From an uncultured Oscillospiraceae bacterium (GTDB taxonomy: Bacteria > Bacillota > Clostridia > Oscillospirales > Ruminococcaceae): a DNA stretch of 64,000 bases. Below, piece by piece: positions 1-6,185 of the stretch. The notes beneath the pieces were generated by a model that was given only the letters and a program-made list of their open reading frames with translations, did no database searches and was not told the DNA's origin. The DNA lies in NCBI GenBank assembly GCA_910578255.1, contig CAJTQM010000001.1, forward strand, positions 75,578-139,577, in the 5' to 3' direction. Each line of letters starts with the position of its first letter. Position 1 is the stretch's first letter. A program made the position numbers and the translations under genes.

Positions 1-19
1 TAACCGGCAAAACGCAGGG

Positions 20-50
20 AAAAAACAGTCTGGAAACGGGCTGTTTTTTC
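20..50 (+). terminator. Intrinsic terminator of the gene left of the window
   Basis: A nine-base A-rich arm ending in ACAG (20-28) pairs with CTGTTTTTT (41-49) across a 12-base loop, and the T-rich tail continues to about 58. It would end a plus-strand gene lying mostly outside the window; a TAA at 1-3 could be that gene's stop codon. Confidence 0.7.
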
Positions 51-101
51 TTGTTTTTCACCGGCTTTTGCCGGGTCTTTCAATCGCCGGCGGAGATACC
101 C

Positions 102-130
102 TTGACCAACCGCCCAAAGGGCGGTACAAT
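102..130 (+). promoter_or_regulatory. Sigma-A promoter of the cation transporter gene
   Basis: TTGACC (102-107) and TACAAT (125-130) are separated by exactly 17 bases. Transcription would begin near 137, which excludes any start codon upstream of that point and supports the ATG at 165. Confidence 0.75.
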
Positions 131-164
131 TTACGGTAAAACAAATGGGAAGGCGGCAAAACGG

Positions 165-1331
165 ATGACGGACCTTCTGGTAAGACTTTTTGTAAAGAAC
201 GCGGATCAGACAGGGTCCCCCAAGGTGCGGGAACGGTACGGAATGCTTAGCAGCTGGGTGGCGATTGTCTGCAATCTTCTTTTGTTCACGGCAAAATTCA
301 TTCTGGGCATGATTTCCAACTCCATCGCCATCACCGGCGACGCGTTTAACAACCTGTCGGACGTGGGCAGCGGCGCGGCGACCTTCATCGGGTTTAAAGC
401 GGCCTCCGTCCCGGCGGACGAGGACCATCCCTTTGGGCATGGGCGGATTGAGTACGTCAGCGGACTGGTCATCACCTTTCTGGTGTTTTTGGTGGGGATC
501 GACGTGATCCAAAGCGCCTTTGGCAAGATCCTGCACCCGGAGCCGGTGGAGTTCAGCGTCTTTGTCATCGCCGGTCTGGCTTTATCCATTCTGGTCAAGC
601 TGTGGATGAGCGCTTTTAACCGCAAGCTGGATAAAAAAATTGATTCCGGCGCTCTGCGGGCGGCGGCGCAGGACAGTCTGAACGACTGCATTTCCACCGG
701 CGCCACTACCCTGGGAATTTTGATCGCCCGATTTTTGCCCTTTTCCATCGACGGATACCTGGGACTGATGGTGGGCGGATTCATCCTCTATTCGGGCTAT
801 GGACTGGCCAAGGATACCATCAGCCCGCTTTTGGGGCAGAAGCCGGACCCGGAACTGGTCCACCGGCTGTACGACATGATTTTGGGCTATCCCGAGATCA
901 CCGGCGTACACGATTTGGTCCTGCACGACTACGGCCCCGGGCGGATGATGGGCAGCGCCCATGTGGAGGTATCCCGCACCATCGACGTGATGCAGGCCCA
1001 CGACGCGATCGACAACGCGGAAAAGCATGTACAGGCGGTTTTGCATATGCCGTTTGTGCTGCATTACGATCCCATTGCCGACGACTGCGAGGAGACGATC
1101 GCCATGCGCAAAAGGGTTGAGGAGATCGCCTCCCAGGTAAACCGGGAAATGACCATCCACGATTTTCGGATGGTGCCGGGTCCCACCCACACCAATCTGA
1201 TTTTCGATTTGGTGGTCCCTCAGGGGGAGAACCGGAAAAATGGGGAACTGAAAAAGGAGATCGACAGCCGTCTGCAAGGAGAAAAGGAAACCTACTTTAC
1301 AGTGATTACCTTTGACCGTAATTATATTTAA
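165..1331 (+). CDS. Cation diffusion facilitator (CDF) family efflux transporter
   Basis: Predicted proton-coupled exporter of divalent cations (Zn, Mn, Fe or Co; the metal cannot be read from sequence) in the cytoplasmic membrane. The first two thirds are hydrophobic helices with the CDF hallmarks HPFGHGRIEY and DSLNDCISTGAT, the second contributing metal-site Asp residues. The last part, from about residue 250, is the soluble ferredoxin-like cytoplasmic domain that dimerises in this family. The open frame extends upstream to 51, but the promoter at 102-130 places the RNA start near 137, so the ATG at 165 (protein MTDLLVRL..., 388 residues) is preferred; a purine-rich GGGAAGG lies just upstream. 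It is a single-gene unit closed by the hairpin at 1365-1396. Family assignment is firm. Confidence 0.92.
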   Translation: MTDLLVRLFVKNADQTGSPKVRERYGMLSSWVAIVCNLLLFTAKFILGMISNSIAITGDAFNNLSDVGSGAATFIGFKAASVPADEDHPFGHGRIEYVSGLVITFLVFLVGIDVIQSAFGKILHPEPVEFSVFVIAGLALSILVKLWMSAFNRKLDKKIDSGALRAAAQDSLNDCISTGATTLGILIARFLPFSIDGYLGLMVGGFILYSGYGLAKDTISPLLGQKPDPELVHRLYDMILGYPEITGVHDLVLHDYGPGRMMGSAHVEVSRTIDVMQAHDAIDNAEKHVQAVLHMPFVLHYDPIADDCEETIAMRKRVEEIASQVNREMTIHDFRMVPGPTHTNLIFDLVVPQGENRKNGELKKEIDSRLQGEKETYFTVITFDRNYI

Positions 1332-1364
1332 GGCGGACCTTTTGGCGCGCCGTATAACCGTATA

Positions 1365-1397
1365 AAAACGCCGGTAAGATTTTTTGCCGGCGTTTTG
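1365..1397 (+). terminator. Terminator after the CDF gene
   Basis: AAAACGCCGG (1365-1374) pairs perfectly with CCGGCGTTTT (1387-1396) around a T-rich loop. It lies 34 bases after the stop codon. Confidence 0.7.
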
Positions 1398-1745
1398 CCG
1401 CTTGTTTGGGGCCGGGATTTTCTGTGATACCGGCCTTGGCGACGCAGCAAACCGCCTTTGGATACTGTCCAAAGGCGGTTTGTGCAAATTGCGGACCATC
1501 CATCCGGGAAGGGGCTGTTGGGAAAAGCGCCATCCCCAAAAAGGCGGCCATGCCCGCCGGTGAAGCCGGCGTTTTATAAAAGAAAACAGCCGCCGGCCTG
1601 AACAGCACCGGCAGGCGTGCAATTTCGAAAAAATCAAGACGCAAAGGGAAAAAAGAGGCGCAGGGACGGTTCTCTTTTTGCGTCCGGCGCGACAGTTCGC
1701 TTCCGCCCCCAATTTTTATAAAAAAACGCATTTTCTCTCTTATTA
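1398..1745. other. Hairpin-rich intergenic stretch without a credible gene
   Basis: About 350 bases with no convincing reading frame. An open frame on the minus strand gives a low-complexity, Arg/Pro/Phe-rich translation with no start signal. The stretch holds a perfect 15-bp inverted repeat (1448-1462 with 1468-1482, loop TACTG) and further GCCGGC-type short stems around 1555-1615. The 15-bp hairpin has no T-tract, so it is not a classical terminator. It could be a remnant of a small repeat element or a structured RNA; nothing in the sequence decides. Confidence 0.4.
1448..1482. repeat. Perfect 15-bp inverted repeat
   Basis: CAAACCGCCTTTGGA at 1448-1462 is exactly reverse-complementary to 1468-1482, with a five-base loop. 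No T-run follows on either strand. Confidence 0.75.
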
Positions 1746-1788
1746 TAGTAAAGATATTTACTAAAAGCAATAGTAAATATCTTTACTA
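1746..1788. promoter_or_regulatory. Paired palindromic operator upstream of the XRE regulator
   Basis: TAGTAAAGATATTTACTA (1746-1763) and its exact reverse complement (1771-1788) lie 7 bases apart. Each 18-base arm is itself a palindrome, TAGTAAA-GATA-TTTACTA, so the site offers two dyad half-operators about 25 bases centre to centre. The AT-rich block stands out from GC-rich surroundings and ends 36 bases before the regulator's start codon. It is probably the autoregulatory site of the 1824-2060 protein; that binding is inferred. Confidence 0.7.
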
Positions 1789-1823
1789 TGCTAACATTTT
1801 GAAAAAGAATGTTGGTGAGAGAA

Positions 1824-2060
1824 ATGTCTTCTTATATGCAGCGTCTGCGCAACCTGCGGGAGGATCATGACCTGACCCAGGCGCAGGTGGCGAAGGTTTT
1901 GGGAACCTCCCAGACCATGTATGCCCGCTATGAAAGAGGGGCCAGCGAACTGCCCATCCGGCACCTGATCGCCTTATGCCGCCATTACCAGGTTTCGGCG
2001 GACTTTGTGCTGGGGCTGAAGCCGCCTGAGAACCGTTTGGGTCAAAAGCGCGGGGGATAA
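1824..2060 (+). CDS. Small XRE-family helix-turn-helix transcriptional regulator
   Basis: A 78-residue protein consisting almost entirely of one XRE (lambda-Cro-like) DNA-binding domain: LTQAQVAKVLGTS...MYARYERGASELP is the typical helix 2-helix 3 and N-cap pattern. There is no effector or dimerisation domain beyond about 15 C-terminal residues. The frame could start at an ATG at 1809, but GGTGAG at 1814-1819 sits five bases before the ATG at 1824, so that start is preferred. The paired palindromes just upstream suggest autoregulation. The gene is isolated: a transporter lies before it and the convergent mnmA after it, so its other targets are unknown. Confidence 0.88.
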   Translation: MSSYMQRLRNLREDHDLTQAQVAKVLGTSQTMYARYERGASELPIRHLIALCRHYQVSADFVLGLKPPENRLGQKRGG

Positions 2061-2096
2061 GTCCTGCGGGGAAGAGCCGCCAGGTCCTGGCGAGGG

Positions 2097-2135
2097 GAAA
2101 AAGAATCCCCGGGGAAGGAGCGTCCTTCTCCGGGG
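2097..2135 (-). terminator. Terminator of the iscS-iscU-mnmA unit
   Basis: A 13-bp stem (2107-2119 with 2123-2135, one G-T pair, loop GCG) is followed on the minus strand by a T-rich tail (complement of GAAAAAGAAT, 2097-2106). It lies 15 bases beyond the mnmA stop codon. The stem could also stop the XRE transcript, although no T-run follows on the plus strand. Confidence 0.7.
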
Positions 2136-2149
2136 GAGAGAGTTGGCGG

Positions 2150-3193
2150 TTAAAGAATCTGACTTTGGATGTATCCGCCGCCCAGGACCCAGTCCCCATC
2201 GTACAAAACGCAGGACTGGCCGGGGGCAGGAGCGCGCTGGGGGGTATCGAATAGCACCTGGGCCCCGCCGTTTTCCAAAGGGGTGACAGTGGCCGGGGCT
2301 TCTTTGGCGGCGGAGCGGATTTTGGCTCCGGCCCGCAGCGGTCCGTCCGGCCGGTCGAAGGGAATCCAACGGCAGTCCCGCAGAAGAACGCCGGCGGCAA
2401 ATTCTTCTCCGGACTCGCCCAAATAGATGCGGTTGGTCTGCGGGTCCATGGACCGGATAAACACCGGCCTGCCCAGGGCGATGCCCAGACCCTTTCGCTG
2501 GCCTACGGTGTAATGCAAAAGACCTTTATGCCGCCCGCAGATCGCGCCGTCCGGGCCGATAAAATCCCCCTGGGGCATGGGGCCGAATTGCTTTTCGATG
2601 TAGGCCGGATAGTCGTTGTCCGGGATAAAGCAGATCTCCTGGCTGTCCGGCGCGTTGGCGCAGGGGAGTCCTTCCCGGGCGGCGATGGCGCGCACCTCGT
2701 CTTTAGAAAGGACCTCCAGCGGCAGAGACAGTAAAGAAAGCTGTTCCTGGCTTAACCGGTACAGCATGTAGGATTGATCCCGGGGGAGAAACGCCGCCTT
2801 TTTCAGTAAGTACCGCCCCTCCCGCTGCCGGACGCCGGCGTAATGACCGGTGACCACCTGGCAAAAGCCCCGGGCTTTCGCCTCCCGATAAAGAAGGGCG
2901 AATTTGGTGGAGGGATTGCAAAGGATGCAGGGATTGGGCGTTTCCCCCCGGCGATAGGCTTCGGCCCAGGGGCAGACCACCTCCCGCTGGAACCACTCCT
3001 CCTCCCGGGCCACGATCAAGGGGATATCCATGGCCCGGGCCACGGATTCGGCAGCCCGGACGGTCCCTTCATGGGCAGGGGAGAGACTGAGCACCAGGCC
3101 GGTGACGTCGCAGCCCTGCCGCTTCATCAAGGAGACGCAGACCGAGGAATCCACCCCGCCGGAAAGGGCCACCAGCACTTTTTTACCGTTCAC
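2150..3193 (-). CDS. mnmA: tRNA-specific 2-thiouridylase MnmA
   Basis: Transfers sulfur to C2 of wobble uridine-34 in tRNAs for Glu, Gln and Lys, in the cytoplasm, using sulfur relayed from a cysteine desulfurase. The 347-residue length is normal. Visible features: the PP-loop SGGVDSS at residues 11-17 that binds ATP, and the two catalytic cysteines of the family, C92 in CILCNPSTKF and C188 in DSQEICFIPD. The C-terminal third is the beta-barrel tRNA-binding part. The start codon overlaps the end of iscU by 11 bases, so translation is probably coupled and sulfur donor, scaffold and acceptor are made together. It is the last gene of the unit, before the hairpin at 2107-2135. Confidence 0.96.
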   Translation of the reverse strand: MNGKKVLVALSGGVDSSVCVSLMKRQGCDVTGLVLSLSPAHEGTVRAAESVARAMDIPLIVAREEEWFQREVVCPWAEAYRRGETPNPCILCNPSTKFALLYREAKARGFCQVVTGHYAGVRQREGRYLLKKAAFLPRDQSYMLYRLSQEQLSLLSLPLEVLSKDEVRAIAAREGLPCANAPDSQEICFIPDNDYPAYIEKQFGPMPQGDFIGPDGAICGRHKGLLHYTVGQRKGLGIALGRPVFIRSMDPQTNRIYLGESGEEFAAGVLLRDCRWIPFDRPDGPLRAGAKIRSAAKEAPATVTPLENGGAQVLFDTPQRAPAPGQSCVLYDGDWVLGGGYIQSQIL

Positions 3194-3620
3194 AGGCCAG
3201 ATGCTCCTCGTCCGGGTCCTTCAATTCGCCAACAAAGGGGGTGGGGTCGATCCCCTGGCGGGTATAGTAGTCGGCCAGGGCGGTTTTGATCGCCTGCTCC
3301 GCCAGCACCGAGCAATGGATTTTTACCGGCGGCAGACCCTCCAGCGCCTCGACCACCGCGCTGTTGGTCAGCTTGAGCGCATCCTCCACCGTTTTGCCCT
3401 TGATCATTTCGGTGGCCATGGAACTGGTGGCGATGGCCGCGCCGCAGCCGAAGGTTTTAAACTTCACGTCCTCGATGACGCCGTTTTCAATTTTCAGATA
3501 CATTTTCATAATATCGCCGCATTTGGCGTTGCCCACTTCACCTACGCCGTTGGCGTCCGGGATTTCCCCCACGTTGCGGGGATTGGTGAAATGATCCATT
3601 ACTTTTTCCGAGTACAGCAT
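3183..3620 (-). CDS. iscU: Fe-S cluster assembly scaffold IscU/NifU N-terminal type
   Basis: A 145-residue scaffold on which [2Fe-2S] and [4Fe-4S] clusters are built from sulfur supplied by the adjacent desulfurase. The three conserved cluster-ligand cysteines are visible: C34 (NAKCGD), C59 (TFGCGAA) and C103 (KIHCSVLAEQA). The N terminus (YSEKVMDHFTNPRNVG) is diagnostic of the family. An AAGGAGG site lies just before the ATG. It sits 15 bases after iscS and overlaps mnmA by 11 bases, so the three genes form one unit. The last residues, after GIDPTPF, diverge from the classical proteobacterial IscU tail, as is usual in Clostridia. Confidence 0.95.
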   Translation of the reverse strand: MLYSEKVMDHFTNPRNVGEIPDANGVGEVGNAKCGDIMKMYLKIENGVIEDVKFKTFGCGAAIATSSMATEMIKGKTVEDALKLTNSAVVEALEGLPPVKIHCSVLAEQAIKTALADYYTRQGIDPTPFVGELKDPDEEHLACER

Positions 3621-3635
3621 GGCAAAAAATCCTCC

Positions 3636-4829
3636 TTACGCTTTTGTAATCCGTTCCCACAAGGGGGACATGGCCCGCAGCCGGCTGATGACGCCGGGCA
3701 GGACCTCCAGGATATAATCTACGTCCTCCATGGTGTTTTCGTCGCTGAGACTCAGCCGCAGGGAGCCGTGGGCCACCTCGTGCGCCAGACCGATGCCCAA
3801 AAGCACGTGGCTGGGGTCCAGGGAGCCGGAGGTACAGGCGGAGCCGGAGGAGGCGCAGACGCCCAGGGTGTCCAGCGACAGAAGCAGAGCCTCGCCCTCC
3901 ACCCCCTCGAAGGAGAAGTTGACGTTGCCGGGCAGCCGGCGGACCGGGTCGCCGTTTAAGCGCGCCCGCTCGATGGGCGAAATCCCCGCGATCAGCCGGT
4001 CGCGCATGGCGGTCAGCCGGGCGGCCCGGCCGGGGATGTCGGCGCAGGCGGCCTCGATGGCCGTACCCAGTCCCACGATGGCGGCGATGTTTTCGGTGCC
4101 GGCCCGGCGGCCCCGCTCCTGGGCACCGCCGTCGATCAGGTTGGGAAGGCGGATGCCTTTGCGGCAGTATAGGGCGCCGATGCCTTTCTGGGCGTGGATT
4201 TTGTGGCCGGACAAGGAAAGCAGGTCGATATTCTGCTCGACCACATTGATGGGAACGCTGCCCACGGCCTGGACCGCGTCGGTGTGAAACAGTACCCCGT
4301 GCTTTCGGCATACGGCGCCGATTTGGGGAATGGGCTGGATGGTGCCGATTTCGTTGTTGGCATACATGATGCTGACCAGCGCCGTGTCCTCCCGCAGGGC
4401 GGCCTCTACCTGCTCGGCGGTGACCAGTCCCTGTTCGCTGACCGGCAGGTAGGTGACCGAAAAGCCCTCCTTTTCCAGGGCGTCGCAGGTGTGCAGCACC
4501 GCGTGATGCTCAAACACGGTGGTGACGATGTGCTTTTTTCCCTCTTTGGCCATCAGGTGAGCGGCGCCTTTAATCGCCCAGTTGTCCGCCTCGGAGCCGC
4601 CGGAGGTAAAATAGACCTCCACCGGGTAGTCTGGGCGGGACTGGGGGACGCCCAGGGCCTTTTCCACCTGGTGACGGGCGTTTTCCATGGCAAGACGGGC
4701 CTCCCGGCCCTTTTGATAGATGCTGGAGGCGTTGCCGTACCCGTCGGTGAGCCAGGGCATCATGGCCTCGAGTACCGCCGGGGAGATTTTCGTGGTGGCC
4801 GCGTTGTCCGCGTACACAAATCGTTTCAT
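3636..4829 (-). CDS. iscS: Cysteine desulfurase IscS/NifS
   Basis: PLP enzyme converting cysteine to alanine and an enzyme-bound persulfide, which feeds IscU and MnmA. The protein is 397 residues. K210 in LSLSGHKIHAQKG is the PLP Schiff-base lysine, and C332 in SSGSACTSGSLDPS is the catalytic cysteine in the long mobile-loop context of group I enzymes. The frame is open much further upstream (to 5186), but MKRFVYADNAATT is the family N terminus, an AGGATGAG site precedes this ATG, and the promoter at 4909-4937 lies inside the upstream part. It is the first gene of iscS-iscU-mnmA. No IscR-like repressor gene is adjacent. Confidence 0.96.
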   Translation of the reverse strand: MKRFVYADNAATTKISPAVLEAMMPWLTDGYGNASSIYQKGREARLAMENARHQVEKALGVPQSRPDYPVEVYFTSGGSEADNWAIKGAAHLMAKEGKKHIVTTVFEHHAVLHTCDALEKEGFSVTYLPVSEQGLVTAEQVEAALREDTALVSIMYANNEIGTIQPIPQIGAVCRKHGVLFHTDAVQAVGSVPINVVEQNIDLLSLSGHKIHAQKGIGALYCRKGIRLPNLIDGGAQERGRRAGTENIAAIVGLGTAIEAACADIPGRAARLTAMRDRLIAGISPIERARLNGDPVRRLPGNVNFSFEGVEGEALLLSLDTLGVCASSGSACTSGSLDPSHVLLGIGLAHEVAHGSLRLSLSDENTMEDVDYILEVLPGVISRLRAMSPLWERITKA

Positions 4830-4908
4830 GCTTTTCTCATCCTTTTTGCAATGGCATTGGATTTCATTTTTTCGGGAAGGTCTGGGAGACTTTCCCGTTT
4901 CCGACTTT

Positions 4909-4937
4909 ATAATATAGTAAATTGGTAGGAAATGCAA
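4909..4937 (-). promoter_or_regulatory. Sigma-A promoter of iscS-iscU-mnmA
   Basis: On the minus strand TTGCAT (4937-4932) and TATTAT (4914-4909) have a 17-base spacer. The predicted RNA start is about 75 bases upstream of the iscS ATG. Confidence 0.65.
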
Positions 4938-4993
4938 GGGGCCTGGACAAATTTTTCCGCCGGTCCCGCCCGGGGGGGCGCGAAGATGCCTTT

Positions 4994-5437
4994 TTACCGG
5001 GAAAAATGAGAGGTGTAGTAGTCGACGGCCAGCCGGTCGCACAGCTCGTTTTCCGGATGGCCCGCATGGCCCTTGACCCAGCGGAAGGTGACGGTATGCC
5101 GGTCGCACAAATCCAGCAGCGCCTGCCATAAATCGGCGTTGAGCGCGGGGGTTTTGTCGCTTTTGCGCCAGCCGTTGGCCCGCCATTTTTTGGCCCAGCC
5201 CTTTTCGATGCCGTTGACCACGTACTGGGAGTCGGTGGTCAGGGTAACCCGGCAGGGCTCTTTGAGGGCCGATAGGGCAAAGATGGCGGCCGAGAGTTCC
5301 ATCCGGTTATTGGTGGTTTTCTCTTCGCCGCCGCACAGCTGTTTTTCGGCGCCGCCAAAGCGCAGAAGCGCTCCCCACCCGCCGGGACCGGGGTTGCCGG
5401 AGCAAGCGCCGTCGGTAAAAATTTCGACCTGTTTCAT
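4994..5437 (-). CDS. rnhA: Ribonuclease HI
   Basis: Endonuclease that removes the RNA strand of RNA-DNA hybrids (R-loops, primers). The chosen 147-residue form begins MKQVEIFTDGACSGNPG, the standard RNase HI start; the frame extends 15 codons further but with no family similarity. Two-metal-ion residues are all present: D9 (FTDGACSGNPG), E47 (NNRMELSA), D69 (TTDSQYV) and D134 (ENELCDRLA), plus H124 in KGHAGHPEN. The length matches bacterial RNase HI without an extra hybrid-binding domain. It is a separate minus-strand gene with its own promoter at 5518-5546, about 165 bases upstream of the iscS start. Confidence 0.95.
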   Translation of the reverse strand: MKQVEIFTDGACSGNPGPGGWGALLRFGGAEKQLCGGEEKTTNNRMELSAAIFALSALKEPCRVTLTTDSQYVVNGIEKGWAKKWRANGWRKSDKTPALNADLWQALLDLCDRHTVTFRWVKGHAGHPENELCDRLAVDYYTSHFSR

Positions 5438-5517
5438 CTTTTGGCCATCCCTTTCATTGTTGCCGCCCATTCCTTTTCTCATGCGGAAAAAATTTCGACA
5501 AACGATTCTACCAAATG

Positions 5518-5546
5518 ATTATACAATGAAAATATGCCCAGAACAA
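5518..5546 (-). promoter_or_regulatory. Sigma-A promoter of rnhA
   Basis: Minus strand: TTGTTC (5546-5541), 17-base spacer, perfect TATAAT (5523-5518). It lies about 80 bases upstream of the rnhA ATG. Confidence 0.7.
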
Positions 5547-5642
5547 GAAAAATCCTTTTTGCCAAGCTTAAAGGGGGCGGCAAAGCGCCATACTAAAAAG
5601 AAAGAGCCTGCCGGTTGGCGGCGGTGTTCGCGCAAGGGGGGC

Positions 5643-5671
5643 TTGACAGCACCCGCGCCAGCGGTTACACT
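5643..5671 (+). promoter_or_regulatory. Sigma-A promoter of the RNase J gene
   Basis: Perfect TTGACA (5643-5648), 17-base spacer, TACACT (5666-5671). The predicted start near 5678 would give an unusually long leader of about 508 bases before the GTG at 6186. Confidence 0.75.
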
Positions 5672-5786
5672 GGATAGAAAGATTGTGTTCGTGTTTTCTT
5701 TCTGAAAGTCTTTCCCTTTTTCTAAGAAGGGGAGAGCGGGCCGTTCACGTTAAATAAGAGTTTATGGACGGTTTTGTTTTTCAAAA

Positions 5787-5812
5787 GGACGCCGCGAAAG
5801 GACGCCGCGAAA
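5787..5812 (+). repeat. Two-copy 13-base tandem repeat in the RNase J leader
   Basis: GGACGCCGCGAAA occurs at 5787-5799 and again immediately at 5800-5812. Confidence 0.85.
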
Positions 5813-5918
5813 ATCTCCTTGGGCCTGGGGGCGGAAAAGGGCGCGGGGAAACAAGTTTGCAGGCGGAACGTCCGGCGATTGGTCAAACAAAAAAGGAGAA
5901 ACGGCTGCTAAAAAAGCG

Positions 5919-5943
5919 CCGCCGCAAAGGGCGGACGTTTTTT
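5919..5943 (+). terminator. Possible attenuator hairpin in the RNase J leader
   Basis: CCGCC (5919-5923) pairs with GGCGG (5930-5934) around GCAAAG; ACG follows and then seven T or T-like bases to 5943. Six A residues before the stem could pair with the T-run. It lies about 240 bases before the start codon, so if active it would cut expression of the full mRNA. Confidence 0.4.
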
Positions 5944-6185
5944 AAAGTGCGGCGTACCGGCGGGGAGGACCCCGAGATCCGGCGGAAAGGGATTGTGCGC
6001 TTTTTAGAAAAGGCACCGGGAAAACAACAATCGGATAGAAAATCCGCAAAGGCAAAAACTTTGGAAAAACCGGCGGGCGCGGGGATTTTTCCTGTTCCAG
6101 CGCTTTTTAAAGGGCCGGGGAGATTTTCCCGGCTTTCGGCGGGGAAACCAAAGGCAGAAAACAACGAAAATTCGGAGGTAGTATT

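Larger units (their letters stand above)
5678..6185 (+). promoter_or_regulatory. Long (about 0.5 kb) leader of the RNase J mRNA
   Basis: No credible gene fills this stretch. A frame from 5764 is open but translates to Lys/Arg/Gly low complexity and has no ribosome binding site. The leader contains a 13-base tandem duplication (5787-5812), a terminator-like hairpin with a T-run (5919-5943), and a GC-rich segment from 6060 to 6150 with GGCCGGGGAGATTTTCCC pairing possibilities. GGAGGT at 6174-6179 is the RNase J ribosome binding site. The hairpin could attenuate transcription, and RNase J itself could process the leader; both ideas are inference. Confidence 0.5.

Noticed and set aside
1..164. 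Metal riboswitch upstream of the CDF transporter
   Set aside because: The promoter places the RNA start near 137, leaving no leader long enough for a riboswitch; no yybP-ykoY-like core is seen.
1306..1770. Minus-strand open frame between the CDF and XRE genes
   Set aside because: No plausible start signal or recognisable sequence, and it crosses the terminator hairpin and the operator.
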